Below, piece after piece: positions 37,160 to 45,938 of a DNA stretch of 47,500 bases. Both the position numbers and the translations under genes were made by a program. The notes below the pieces were generated by a model that ran no database searches, was not told the origin of the DNA, and saw only the letters and a list, made by a program, of their open reading frames with translations. The DNA comes from Gemmatimonadota bacterium (GTDB taxonomy: Bacteria > Gemmatimonadota > Gemmatimonadetes > Gemmatimonadales > GWC2-71-9): positions 1-47,500 of the forward strand of contig JADJPD010000005.1 of the NCBI GenBank assembly GCA_016713435.1. The letters are read 5' to 3'. Position 1 is the first letter of the stretch. Every line of letters begins with the position of its first letter.

Positions 37160-39181
37160 ATGGTCCATGCCCTGCCTCTCCTGCTCGCCCTGCAGGCCGC
37201 GGCCCAGCAGCCGCAGACCCCGCCGGCCACCGCGCCGTCGCCCATCGCCCGGCTGGTGATCACCCCCGCCGAGCGGACCCTGCTCGTCGGCGACACCGTC
37301 CGGGTGCAGGCCACGGCCGTGGACAGCGCGGGCCAGCCCGTGCCGGGCGCCGTGATCCGGTTCATCCCGCTCAGCGCCGCGCGCTTCGAGGGACGCTCCG
37401 ACACGACGGGTCGGCTCGTCGGGGGCGCGCCCGGGGTCATCGGCCTGACCGTGATGGCCACCGTCCCCGGCACGCGCGCGGTCGTGGAGCCGCTCCGCTT
37501 CACCGTCACGGCCCGCGGGCCCGCCCGGCTCAGCGTGACGCCCGCCGCGCTCAAGCTGGTGCCGGGGCAGGCCCTGCTCCTCGACGTGTCGGCCGTGAGC
37601 GAGGCCGGGGACCCGGTGCGGGGCGAGGTGAAGTGGCGGAGCAGCGCCGCCCGCGTGGCCGCCGTCTCGCCCGAGGGCGTCGTGACCGCCTACGGCCCGG
37701 GGCGCGCCACGCTCTCGGCCCGCATGGGGAACGTGGAGCGGACGGTCGCCGTCGAGGTGATCGCCACCCCGGTGGCCAGCCTCGAGTTGTCCCCCCAGAA
37801 CCCCTCGGCCCGCCAGGGCGACGTCATCCGCTTTGCGCTCGTGGCCAAGGACCGCACCGGCCGCCCCATCGCCGGCCTCCAGCCGGAGTGGAGCTTCTCC
37901 CCGGGCCAGGGCCTCATGGAACGGGACGGCGCCTTCGTGGGCTACGAGGCGGGACGCTACGTGGTCACCGCCACGCTGGGCGGGAAGGCCGCGCGCACGG
38001 TGGTGACGCTGGCGCCCCGCAACGTGCGGCGCCCGGCGGAGATCGTCGGCCGGCTCGGCCGCTCGCTCTTCAGCACCGAGGAGGTGTGGATCCACCCCAA
38101 CGGGAAGATTGCCTATCTCGGCACCGGCGGCGGCGGGGACCGGATGTACGCCATCGACATCAGCGACCCTGCGCACCCGGTCGTCACCGACTCGCTGATG
38201 GCCAACACCCGGCGCGTCAACGACATCATGACCACCCCGGACGGCAAGTACCTGGTCCACACCCGCGAGGGCGCCTCGGACCGCAAGAACGGCATCGTCC
38301 TCGCCTCCCTCGAGGATCCGGCGCACCCCAAGGTCATCGCGGAGTACACCACCGACCTGACCGGGGGCGTGCACTCCACGTTCATCTACCAGCAGCCCAG
38401 GTACGGCACCCACATCTACCTGACCAACGACGGGACGGGGTACCTCCACATCATCGACATCTCCGACCCGTACCACCCGAAGGAAGCCTCCCGCTGGAGC
38501 ACCCGTCCGGACCAGCTCGGCAACAGCCTCCACGACGTGGACGTGCAGGACGGCCTGGCCTACCTGAGCTACTGGAACGAGGGGCTCGTCATCCTCGACA
38601 TCGGCAACGGCATCAAGGGCGGCAGCCCCACCAACCCGCAGCTGGTGGCCCAGTACAAGTACGACCTCAACGCCCTCTACCGCGACGTCGAGGCCACCGG
38701 CGGCCCGGGCTTCATCCGCGGCACGCACACCGCCTGGCGGCACAAGAACTACGTGTTCATCGCCGACGAGGTCTTCCCGGGCTCGGCGGTGAAGGGCGCC
38801 AGGGACGCCGCGGCCTACCGCGCCTACGGGCGGCTGCAGGTGGTGGACGTGAGCGACATCGAGCACCCCCGGTCGGTCGCCTGGTACGAGCCCGAGTACG
38901 GCGGCGTCCACAACGTCTGGGTGGCCGGCGACACGCTCTACATGGGCGCCTACAACGCCGGCTTCCGCGCCTTCGACATCTCGGGCGAGCTGCGCGGCGA
39001 CCTCCGCGCCCAGGCGCGCGAGATCGTCCACGTCAACACCGCCGACATGGAAGGCCACGTGGCCAACAGCGCCATGACCTGGGGCGTGGTGGTGCGCGAC
39101 GGGCTGGCCTACGTGAACGACGACAACAACGGGCTCTGGATCGTGCGGATGCTGCCGCGGCGCGCGCCGCTCACGCCCTAG
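37160..39181 (+). CDS. Exported LVIVD-repeat protein with Ig-like domains
   Basis: Protein of 673 residues with a short signal (Leu-Pro-Leu-Leu-Leu-Ala-Leu-Gln-Ala-Ala). Residues 30-290 hold three Ig-like/BIG2-type units: Ile-Thr-Pro-Ala-Glu-Arg-Thr-Leu-Leu-Val-Gly-Asp-Thr-Val, Val-Thr-Pro-Ala-Ala-Leu-Lys-Leu-Val-Pro-Gly-Gln, and Leu-Ser-Pro-Gln-Asn-Pro-Ser-Ala-Arg-Gln-Gly-Asp. Residues about 300-660 are a beta-propeller of LVIVD repeats, seen as Ala-Ile-Asp-Ile-Ser-Asp-Pro-Ala-His-Pro, His-Ile-Ile-Asp-Ile-Ser-Asp-Pro-Tyr-His-Pro and Val-Val-Asp-Val-Ser-Asp-Ile-Glu-His-Pro. A surface or periplasmic binding or enzymatic protein; no active site is recognised. ATG 37,160 has GGGAGC upstream. Its link to serine synthesis is unclear. 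Confidence 0.83.
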   Translation: MVHALPLLLALQAAAQQPQTPPATAPSPIARLVITPAERTLLVGDTVRVQATAVDSAGQPVPGAVIRFIPLSAARFEGRSDTTGRLVGGAPGVIGLTVMATVPGTRAVVEPLRFTVTARGPARLSVTPAALKLVPGQALLLDVSAVSEAGDPVRGEVKWRSSAARVAAVSPEGVVTAYGPGRATLSARMGNVERTVAVEVIATPVASLELSPQNPSARQGDVIRFALVAKDRTGRPIAGLQPEWSFSPGQGLMERDGAFVGYEAGRYVVTATLGGKAARTVVTLAPRNVRRPAEIVGRLGRSLFSTEEVWIHPNGKIAYLGTGGGGDRMYAIDISDPAHPVVTDSLMANTRRVNDIMTTPDGKYLVHTREGASDRKNGIVLASLEDPAHPKVIAEYTTDLTGGVHSTFIYQQPRYGTHIYLTNDGTGYLHIIDISDPYHPKEASRWSTRPDQLGNSLHDVDVQDGLAYLSYWNEGLVILDIGNGIKGGSPTNPQLVAQYKYDLNALYRDVEATGGPGFIRGTHTAWRHKNYVFIADEVFPGSAVKGARDAAAYRAYGRLQVVDVSDIEHPRSVAWYEPEYGGVHNVWVAGDTLYMGAYNAGFRAFDISGELRGDLRAQAREIVHVNTADMEGHVANSAMTWGVVVRDGLAYVNDDNNGLWIVRMLPRRAPLTP

Positions 39182-39193
39182 CCCACAACACGA

Positions 39194-39219
39194 AGCCCGG
39201 GGGCAGGCGCCCCCGGGCT
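39194..39219 (+). terminator. Strong hairpin terminator
   Basis: An 11-bp GC stem (AGCCCGGGGGC 39,194-39,204 with GCCCCCGGGCT 39,209-39,219) and a loop AGGC lie between the plus-strand LVIVD gene (ends 39,181) and the minus-strand gene (ends 39,239). No poly-U is present on either side. It probably stops both convergent transcripts. Confidence 0.78.
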
Positions 39220-39238
39220 GGACTCTGGGCCGGCGAAC

Positions 39239-39865
39239 CTACTCGCCCGTGACGCCGCTCGGGACCGATTCGAGCAGCACCTCGATGGCCAGCGCCTCGG
39301 CGAGCGGAGCGCCCGCCTCCAGCTTCTTGTCGAATTCGTCGAGCGCCTCCTGCGCGGCCCAGTAGAGCAGGCGGCAGGCGGTGAGGTCGGCGGGATGATC
39401 ATCGCCCAGTTCGTGGGCCGCCTCGCGCATGGCGAGCTGCTCCACCAGCACCCGCGCCATCAGCGCCAGGTCCCGGCAGCGCGCCTCGGCGATCGTCAGC
39501 TCGCGGAACCCGGCCTTCCCGGCCTTGTGGGCGTCGGTCAGGTCGCGGAGCGCGGCCTGCTGCAGGAGCGCCAGCATGGTGAACCGGCGTCCCGAGGCGC
39601 GGCGCACTTCCTCGCGCTGCGCATCCAGGGCCAGCGTCAGCTCTTCCTGCAGCGCTGGCTGCTCGGCCAGGTTGAGCGGGATCTGGTTCCAGAGCCCCGG
39701 GACCGGGCGCGCCAGCTGGTTGCGGACCATCTCCTGCACGGCGAAGACCGTGTCACCGGTCATCGTGGCGTAGCGCCAGGCCGCCCGGCCGAGGGAGCCT
39801 TCCTTCCCCCACAGGGTGCGGAGGTACTCGTGGCGCTGCTGGTCGTTCGGGACGGCAGGCTTCAT
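39239..39865 (-). CDS. Uncharacterised all-helical protein
   Basis: Protein of 208 residues, ATG at 39,865; upstream sequence does not look coding. No signal peptide. It is almost entirely helical with many charged residues: Tyr-Leu-Arg-Thr-Leu-Trp-Gly-Lys-Glu-Gly, Asp-Thr-Val-Phe-Ala-Val-Gln-Glu-Met-Val, Glu-Glu-Leu-Thr-Leu-Ala-Leu-Asp-Ala-Gln-Arg-Glu-Glu, Leu-Arg-Asp-Leu-Thr-Asp-Ala-His-Lys-Ala-Gly and a final Glu-Phe-Asp-Lys-Lys-Leu. I do not recognise the family. A cytosolic scaffold or regulator would fit. It is transcribed alone, divergently from the GT-C gene across 231 bases. Confidence 0.6.
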   Translation of the reverse strand: MKPAVPNDQQRHEYLRTLWGKEGSLGRAAWRYATMTGDTVFAVQEMVRNQLARPVPGLWNQIPLNLAEQPALQEELTLALDAQREEVRRASGRRFTMLALLQQAALRDLTDAHKAGKAGFRELTIAEARCRDLALMARVLVEQLAMREAAHELGDDHPADLTACRLLYWAAQEALDEFDKKLEAGAPLAEALAIEVLLESVPSGVTGE

Positions 39866-40096
39866 GGACCGATCTCGGGCCGAGCGTGGTGCGGCAGGGT
39901 GCCGCCGGGAGGCCGGCAGGTGCCGGCCCGCCTCCCTCCAAAGCAGCAACCGTGCCGGGCCGGGTTCCGGGGCGCCGAACCCGGTAAGTCACTATCCTGT
40001 AACGCCTTGAGGAGTTGCTCCTGTCCCAGCTCGATTCGCGCCACCCGGCAGCCCTCGCCGGAAATCGCCTGAACTGCCCGACTCCCGTCACGCCGC

Positions 40097-41776
40097 ATGG
40101 CTGAGGGCCGGACGCCCCCCCGGCAGCTCTTGCGGGATCGGCTCCCGCAGCTCGTGGTGGCCGGGCTCGCCCTGGCTGCCTCCCTCACGAGCCTTCCCAA
40201 CGGCTTCGCCTACGACGACGTCCAGCTGATCGTCAACAACGGCGCGGTGCATCAGCTCGGGACCGCCCCGCATCGCTTCCTCGAGACCTATTGGCCCGAG
40301 GTGCCGCTCGTGGGTCCTGGCCGCCTCTACCGGCCGCTGACGGTCGTCGGGTTCGCCGTGCAGTGGGCGGTGGGGCAGGGACGGCCACTGCTCTTCCACC
40401 TGGTCAGTGTGCTCGGGTACGCGCTGGTGGCCGTGCTCGTGTTCACCCTCGCACGGCGATTCCTCTCCGAGGGGCGGGCGGCGCTGGCCGGTGCTCTCTT
40501 TGCGGTGCATCCGGTGCACGTGGAGGCCGTGGCCAACGTGGTGGGGCAGGGCGAGCTCTGGACCGCTGGCTTCATGCTCGCCGGCGCCATCGCCTACGTC
40601 GATGCGCGGCGCGAGGGCTACACCCACCACCGGCGCGGCCTCATCGCCGCCTGCTACCTCGCCGCCTGCCTCGCCAAGGAAACGGGCGCCATCTTCCCCT
40701 TGCTCCTGCTGGCCCTCGAGCCCGTGCTGCCCCGCGTCCCCTGGCGCGAGAAGGCCCGCCTGCTCCTGCCGCTCGCGCTGGTGGCCGTGGCGTGGCTTGC
40801 GGTCCGGACCGCGGTCACCGGCTCGCTGGGCGGCGAGGAGGCGCACGCCGCGTGGGTGGGGCTGGCCTGGCCCTTCCGGGCCCTCACCATGCTGGGCGTC
40901 GTGTCGCTGTGGGGGCGGTTGCTGGTCTGGCCGGCGGCGCTCTCGGCGGACTACAGCCCGCAGGAGGTCGTGGTGGCGAGCGGTCTCGGGCCGGCGCAGT
41001 TCGCGGGGGCCTGCGTGCTGGGCTTCGTGGCCTACCTCACGCTCCGCTTCCGCCGTCTCGCACCCCTCACCGTCACGGGGCTCGGCTGGATGGCTGCCTC
41101 GCTGCTGCCGGTGGCCAATCTGCTGGCGCCCACCGGCATCATCGCCGCGGAGCGCACCCTCTTCCTGCCGAGTGTGGGCTTCGTGCTGGTCGTGGCGGCG
41201 CTCGCGGAGCTCTGGGCCACCGGGCGGAGCGAGGTGGCCCGCAGGGTGGCCGGGGCAGGGATCCTGATCCTGCTGGTCCTCGGGATCGGGCGGAGTGCCA
41301 CCCGGGCGCCCGTCTGGCGGGACTCCCGGACCCTGTACGCCCAGACCCTTCTCGATGCCCCCCGGAGCTACTGGGCCTGGCGCAACTATGCCGGCCAGAT
41401 GGTGCTCGACGACCGCGAGGCCGACGCCCGCGGCGCCTACGCCTACGCCATCACCCTCTTCGACCGCGATCCGCAGGTGTACGACGACCGCGGCTCCTTC
41501 GAGCGCCGCACCGGCCACTGCGAGCGCGCCGTCATCCAGTACCAGCTGGCCCTCGGCCTGGCCCCGGGCCGCGACATGACGGCGGCCCGGCTCGTGGGCT
41601 GCCTGAGCACCCTCCGTCGCTTCGACGAGGCGCGGGCCGTGGCGCAGGAACGCCTCCGGCGCGGCCGCACCGAGTTCGAGACCCTGCTCGTGCTGGTGGA
41701 CAGCGCCGAGGCGCGTGCCCATCTTCACGACTCGACGCCGACACCCCTTTCTCCCGTCCTGCCCCGCCAGCCATGA
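40097..41776 (+). CDS. GT-C-type membrane glycosyltransferase (TMTC/DUF1736-like) with TPR-like C-terminus
   Basis: Protein of 559 residues. About ten transmembrane helices (20-390) are followed by a soluble C-terminal part with helical TPR-like units (about 420-540: Trp-Ala-Trp-Arg-Asn-Tyr-Ala-Gly-Gln, Tyr-Gln-Leu-Ala-Leu-Gly-Leu-Ala-Pro). In the first loop Phe-Ala-Tyr-Asp-Asp-Val-Gln-Leu-Ile-Val-Asn-Asn carries the Asp-Asp catalytic-like motif of GT-C enzymes, and Ala-Val-His-Pro-Val-His-Val-Glu-Ala-Val-Ala-Asn is the hallmark shared with TMTC O-mannosyltransferase-like proteins. It probably transfers a sugar from a lipid donor to an extracytoplasmic acceptor. The stop overlaps the next start. 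Confidence 0.78.
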   Translation: MAEGRTPPRQLLRDRLPQLVVAGLALAASLTSLPNGFAYDDVQLIVNNGAVHQLGTAPHRFLETYWPEVPLVGPGRLYRPLTVVGFAVQWAVGQGRPLLFHLVSVLGYALVAVLVFTLARRFLSEGRAALAGALFAVHPVHVEAVANVVGQGELWTAGFMLAGAIAYVDARREGYTHHRRGLIAACYLAACLAKETGAIFPLLLLALEPVLPRVPWREKARLLLPLALVAVAWLAVRTAVTGSLGGEEAHAAWVGLAWPFRALTMLGVVSLWGRLLVWPAALSADYSPQEVVVASGLGPAQFAGACVLGFVAYLTLRFRRLAPLTVTGLGWMAASLLPVANLLAPTGIIAAERTLFLPSVGFVLVVAALAELWATGRSEVARRVAGAGILILLVLGIGRSATRAPVWRDSRTLYAQTLLDAPRSYWAWRNYAGQMVLDDREADARGAYAYAITLFDRDPQVYDDRGSFERRTGHCERAVIQYQLALGLAPGRDMTAARLVGCLSTLRRFDEARAVAQERLRRGRTEFETLLVLVDSAEARAHLHDSTPTPLSPVLPRQP

Positions 41777-43014
41777 CCGCTGTCTCCACGATGCACGCCG
41801 GCTACGATCTCGAACAGGTGCGCCGCCAGTTCCCGGCGCTTTCCCGCACCCACCGGGGCCAGGCGGTGGCCTATTTCGACGGCCCCGGCGGGACGCAGGT
41901 GCCGACCTCGGTGGCCGAGGCCATCACCGACTACCTGTACCACCACAACGCCAACACCCACTGGGTCTATCCCACCAGTGTCGAGACCGACGCGGCGCTC
42001 CTTGCGGCGCGCCAGGCCTACGCCGACTTCTTCCAGTGCGGCGCGGACGAAGTGGCCTTCGGCAACAACATGACCACGCTCACCTTCCACCTCGCCCGGG
42101 CGCTGGGCCGAGCCTGGGGCCCCGGGGACGAGGTGGTGGTGACGGAGCTCGACCACCACGCCAACGTGGCCCCCTGGCAGGCCCTCGCGCGCGAGCGTGG
42201 CATCACCCTCCGCTGGGTGCCCCTGCACCTCGAGAGCGGGGAACTCGACGTCGCCGCCCTGGAGCGCTCCATCGGCCCGCGCACCCGGCTCGTGGCCATC
42301 GGCGCCGCCTCCAACGCGCTCGGCACCATCAGCGACGTGGCCCGCGCCGCGGCGCTGGCCCGCGCGGCCGGCGCGCTGACGTTCGTGGATGCCGTCCACT
42401 TCGCCGCCCACGGGCGCATCGACGTGCAGGCCATCGGCTGCGATTTCCTCGCCTGCTCGAGCTACAAGTTCTACGGCCCCCATGTCGGCATCCTGTTCGG
42501 CCGCCGGGCCGCCGTCGAGGCGCTCGACGTGCCCCGGCTCGAGCCCGCCTCGAACGACGCGCCCGAGCGGCTCGAGACCGGAACCCTGAACCACGAGGGG
42601 ATCGTGGGCGCCGCGGCGGCGGTCGACTTCATCGCCTCCCTCGGCGAGGGCCCCACGCGCCGGGCGCGCCTCGATGATGCCGCCCGCCGGCTCCATGCCC
42701 ACGGCCAGGCGCTGGTGGACCGCTTCTGGCAGGGCCTCGGGGCCATCCCCGGCGTCACCCGCTACGGGCCGCCCCCCGAGCGCCCCCGCACCCCCACCGT
42801 CTCGTTCACCGTCCGGGGCCTCGATTCCACCCAGGCGGCCACCCGCCTCGTGGACGACGCCCTGTTCGTCTCCAACGGCGACTTCTACGCGGCCACCGTG
42901 GCGCGCCTCCTGGGCCTCGCGCACGAAGGCCTGGTCCGTGTGGGCTGCGCCTGCTACACCACCGCCGGGGAGATCGACCGCCTCCTCGCCGCGATCGCCC
43001 GGCTGCGTCCCTGA
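41773..43014 (+). CDS. SufS-like PLP enzyme (cysteine-desulfurase-like, VC1184 subfamily)
   Basis: Class V aminotransferase-fold protein of 413 residues. Phe-Asp-Gly-Pro-Gly-Gly-Thr-Gln-Val-Pro and Asn-Ala-Asn-Thr-His-Trp-Val-Tyr-Pro-Thr-Ser are typical of the VC1184-like cysteine-desulfurase branch. Gly-Asn-Asn-Met-Thr-Thr-Leu-Thr is the cofactor phosphate loop, Glu-Leu-Asp-His-His-Ala-Asn follows, Asp-Ala-Val-His-Phe-Ala-Ala-His holds the PLP Asp, and Lys232 in Ser-Ser-Tyr-Lys-Phe-Tyr-Gly-Pro-His forms the Schiff base. The C-terminus ends Val-Arg-Val-Gly-Cys-Ala-Cys-Tyr, an unusual spot for two cysteines. The substrate is unproven. It is coupled to the GT-C gene by an ATGA overlap, and hutU starts 21 bases later. 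Confidence 0.85.
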   Translation: MTAVSTMHAGYDLEQVRRQFPALSRTHRGQAVAYFDGPGGTQVPTSVAEAITDYLYHHNANTHWVYPTSVETDAALLAARQAYADFFQCGADEVAFGNNMTTLTFHLARALGRAWGPGDEVVVTELDHHANVAPWQALARERGITLRWVPLHLESGELDVAALERSIGPRTRLVAIGAASNALGTISDVARAAALARAAGALTFVDAVHFAAHGRIDVQAIGCDFLACSSYKFYGPHVGILFGRRAAVEALDVPRLEPASNDAPERLETGTLNHEGIVGAAAAVDFIASLGEGPTRRARLDDAARRLHAHGQALVDRFWQGLGAIPGVTRYGPPPERPRTPTVSFTVRGLDSTQAATRLVDDALFVSNGDFYAATVARLLGLAHEGLVRVGCACYTTAGEIDRLLAAIARLRP

Positions 43015-43035
43015 GCCGGCCTTCCAGGACCGTCC

Positions 43036-44703
43036 ATGCCAACTCTCTCCGCGCCCCGCGTCATCACCGCCCCGACCGGCACCGCCCTGAGCTGCAAGGG
43101 CTGGCACCAGGAGGCGGCGCTCCGCATGCTCATGAACAACCTCGACCCGGCGGTCGCCGAGCGGCCCGGGGACCTCGTCGTGTATGGGGGCACGGGCAAG
43201 GCCGCCCGCAACTGGGAGTGCTTCGACCGGATCGTCGCCACCCTGCGCCGACTGGAGAATGACGAGACGCTGCTGGTCCAGAGCGGCAAGCCGGTGGGGG
43301 TGTTCCGCACCCATGAGGAAGCGCCGCGCGTCCTCATCGCCAACGCGCACCTCGTGCCGCGCTGGGCCACGTGGGACGAGTTCCGCCGCCGCGAGGCGGC
43401 CGGGCTCACCATGTACGGGCAGATGACCGCGGGGAGCTGGATTTACATCGGCACCCAGGGGATCCTGCAGGGCACCTACGAGACCTTCGCCGAGTGCGCC
43501 CGGCAGCACTTCGGCGGCACACTCGAGGGTCGCCTGGTGGTGACCGGCGGCCTCGGCGGCATGGGCGGCGCCCAGCCCCTCGCCGCCACCATGAACGGCG
43601 CCGCCTTCCTCGGCGTGGACGTCGATCCCGAGCGCATCCGCCGCCGCGTGGAGACCGGCTACTGCGACCGCCTCGAAACCTCGCTGGACGAGGCACTCCG
43701 CCTGGTGCTCGAGGCCAAGGCCCGGAAGCAGGCCCTGAGCGTCGGCCTCGTTGGCAACATCGCCGAGGTGCTGCCGCAGCTCGTTCGCCGCGGCATCGTC
43801 CCCGACGTGGTCACAGACCAGACCTCGGCCCACGACCTCCGCGTCGGCTACATCCCCAAGGGATACTCCCTCCCCGACGCCGCCGACTTCCGCGCCCGCG
43901 ATCCCCAGGGCTACGAAGCCAGCGTCCTCGACAGCATGGTGCTGCACGTCGAGGCCATGCTCGCCCTCCAGGCCAAGGGCGCCGTCACCTTCGACTACGG
44001 CAACAACCTCCGTGGCCAGGTCGCCGATCACCGCGGCATCGCCGGCGCCTTCAAGATCCCGGGCTTCGTCCCCGAGTTCATCCGGCCGCTCTTCTGCCGC
44101 GGTGCCGGCCCCTTCCGCTGGGCCGCCCTCTCCGGCGATCCGCAGGACATCGCCGTCACCGATGACGCCGTGCTCGAGACCTTCCCGGGCAAGGAGGGCC
44201 TCGCCCGCTGGATCCGCAAGGCGCGGGAGCGGGTCCACTTCCAGGGGCTGCCGGCCCGCATCTGCTGGCTGGAGTACGGCGAGCGCGCCGAGATGGGCCT
44301 GCGCTTCAACTGGCTGGTGAGGAAGGGCAAGGTGCGGGCACCCCTCGTGATCGGTCGCGATCACCTCGACACCGGGTCGGTCGCCTCGCCCAACCGGGAG
44401 ACCGAGGCCATGAAGGACGGCTCGGACGCCATCGCCGACTGGCCGCTGCTCAACGCCCTCCTCAACACCGCCTGCGGGGCCAGCTGGGTGTCGCTCCACC
44501 ACGGCGGCGGCGTCGGCATCGGCTACTCCATCCACAGCGGCATGGTGGCCGTGGCCGACGGCACCGACATGGGTGACCGCCGCCTCCTGCGCGTCCTCAC
44601 CGCCGATCCCGGCACCGGCGTCATGCGCCATGCCGATGCCGGCTACGACGACGCCATCGAGGTGGCCCGCGACCGGGGCGTGGACCTGCCCATGCTGCAG
44701 TAG
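43036..44703 (+). CDS. hutU: Urocanate hydratase
   Basis: Protein of 555 residues, the normal length. Converts urocanate to 4-imidazolone-5-propionate using tightly bound NAD+. Recognised stretches are Val-Tyr-Gly-Gly-Thr-Gly-Lys-Ala-Ala-Arg-Asn-Trp, Met-Thr-Ala-Gly-Ser-Trp-Ile-Tyr-Ile-Gly-Thr-Gln-Gly-Ile, the NAD loop Thr-Gly-Gly-Leu-Gly-Gly-Met-Gly-Gly-Ala-Gln-Pro, Asp-Gln-Thr-Ser-Ala-His-Asp, Ala-Arg-Ile-Cys-Trp-Leu (the region of the active-site Cys) and His-His-Gly-Gly-Gly-Val-Gly-Ile-Gly-Tyr-Ser. Followed eight bases later by hutI. Confidence 0.97.
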   Translation: MPTLSAPRVITAPTGTALSCKGWHQEAALRMLMNNLDPAVAERPGDLVVYGGTGKAARNWECFDRIVATLRRLENDETLLVQSGKPVGVFRTHEEAPRVLIANAHLVPRWATWDEFRRREAAGLTMYGQMTAGSWIYIGTQGILQGTYETFAECARQHFGGTLEGRLVVTGGLGGMGGAQPLAATMNGAAFLGVDVDPERIRRRVETGYCDRLETSLDEALRLVLEAKARKQALSVGLVGNIAEVLPQLVRRGIVPDVVTDQTSAHDLRVGYIPKGYSLPDAADFRARDPQGYEASVLDSMVLHVEAMLALQAKGAVTFDYGNNLRGQVADHRGIAGAFKIPGFVPEFIRPLFCRGAGPFRWAALSGDPQDIAVTDDAVLETFPGKEGLARWIRKARERVHFQGLPARICWLEYGERAEMGLRFNWLVRKGKVRAPLVIGRDHLDTGSVASPNRETEAMKDGSDAIADWPLLNALLNTACGASWVSLHHGGGVGIGYSIHSGMVAVADGTDMGDRRLLRVLTADPGTGVMRHADAGYDDAIEVARDRGVDLPMLQ

Positions 44704-44711
44704 CCGGCGGC

Positions 44712-45932
44712 ATGCCGCTCCTCACCAACATCGGCTGCCTGGCCAGCTGCCGGCCCGAGGGGGGCCAGGGGGAGATTCATCTCGTCCACCAGGCCGCCCT
44801 GGCGTGGGACGGCGCCGGCATCCGCTGGGTCGGCCCCGAACGGGAGCTGCCAGCGAGCCTCGCCGGCCTGCCGCGGGAGGACGCCGGCGGCCGCCTCGTG
44901 ATCCCGGGCTTGGTGGACTGCCATACCCACCTGGCCTTCGGCGGCTGGCGTGCCGACGAGTTCGGGCAGCGCATCCTCGGCACCACCTATCTCGAGATCG
45001 CCGCACGGGGCGGCGGGATCGCCTCCACCGTGCGACGGACGCGCGCGGCCTCCACCGAGGAGCTCCTCGAGCGCTGCCGCGGGCACCTCGCCGCCATGGC
45101 CCGCCTCGGTGTCACCACGGTCGAGGCCAAGTCGGGTTACGGTCTCTCGCGCGAGGAGGAACTCCGCCTGCTCGAGATCTACGCGCGCCTGGCCGCGGAG
45201 GGCCCGCAGCGCCTCGTGCCGACGCTGCTCGCCGCCCACGTCGTCCCGCCGGAGTACCGGGACCGGCGCGACGAGTACGTGCGGCTGGTCATCGAGGAGA
45301 TCATCCCGGCCGCGGCGGGGCGGGGACTCGCGCGCTATTGCGACGTGTTCGTCGAGGAAGGTGCCTTCCCCGTCACCGAGGCGCGCCGGATCCTGGCGGC
45401 GGGCCGGGCCCACGGCCTCGTCCCCAAGCTCCACGCGGACCAGCTGAGTGCCGGTGGCGGTGCGGAACTCGCCGCCGAGGTCGGGGCCGCCTCGGCCGAT
45501 CACCTGGAGTGCATCAGCGAGGCCGGGATCCGGCGCATGGCGGACGTCGGGGTGGTGGCGGTCAGTCTCCCCTTCGCCTCACTGTACCTGAACGTGCCGC
45601 CACTCCCGGCCCGGCGGCTGATCGCGGCCGGCGTGCCGGTGGCCGTGGCCACCGACTTCAACCCCGGCTCGGCGCCCAGCTACCACCTCCCGATGGCGCT
45701 CACGCTCGCCTGCACCCTGCAGCGCATGACCCCTGCCGAGGCGCTCAAGGGCGCCACCAGCATCGCCGCCCGCGCCATCGGGTGCCTGGATGAGGTGGGG
45801 TCGCTCGAGCCGGGCAAGCGCGCGGACTTCGCGGTCATCGATGCGGAGAGCGTGGAGCAGTGGCTCTATCACCTGCGGGCCAACGCCTGCGTCCGGACCG
45901 TGGCGGCGGGGGTGGACCTCCACACCGCCTGA
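44712..45932 (+). CDS. hutI: Imidazolonepropionase
   Basis: Amidohydrolase of 406 residues, the usual length, that opens 4-imidazolone-5-propionate to N-formimino-L-glutamate. Metal-binding His71-Thr-His73 in Val-Asp-Cys-His-Thr-His-Leu-Ala-Phe, then Glu-Ala-Lys-Ser-Gly-Tyr-Gly-Leu, Ala-Ala-His-Val-Val-Pro-Pro-Glu-Tyr, Leu-His-Ala-Asp-Gln-Leu-Ser, Ala-Asp-His-Leu-Glu, and Thr-Asp-Phe-Asn-Pro-Gly-Ser-Ala (metal Asp). ATG 44,712 lies nine bases after the hutU stop with GGCGG upstream. The stop is six bases from the end of the convergent FTCD gene, with no room for a terminator. Confidence 0.97.
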   Translation: MPLLTNIGCLASCRPEGGQGEIHLVHQAALAWDGAGIRWVGPERELPASLAGLPREDAGGRLVIPGLVDCHTHLAFGGWRADEFGQRILGTTYLEIAARGGGIASTVRRTRAASTEELLERCRGHLAAMARLGVTTVEAKSGYGLSREEELRLLEIYARLAAEGPQRLVPTLLAAHVVPPEYRDRRDEYVRLVIEEIIPAAAGRGLARYCDVFVEEGAFPVTEARRILAAGRAHGLVPKLHADQLSAGGGAELAAEVGAASADHLECISEAGIRRMADVGVVAVSLPFASLYLNVPPLPARRLIAAGVPVAVATDFNPGSAPSYHLPMALTLACTLQRMTPAEALKGATSIAARAIGCLDEVGSLEPGKRADFAVIDAESVEQWLYHLRANACVRTVAAGVDLHTA

Positions 45933-45938
45933 CCCCGG

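Noticed and set aside
39866..40096. Promoter pair or small RNA in the divergent spacer
   Set aside because: TATCCT near 39,992 is the only AT-rich candidate, with no convincing -35 box. I see no hairpin with a U tract or conserved element.
41725..44631. A 968-residue open frame on the minus strand opposite the PLP and hutU genes
   Set aside because: Antisense long frames are expected where codons end in G/C. The plus-strand genes have complete family motifs, and the antisense protein has none.
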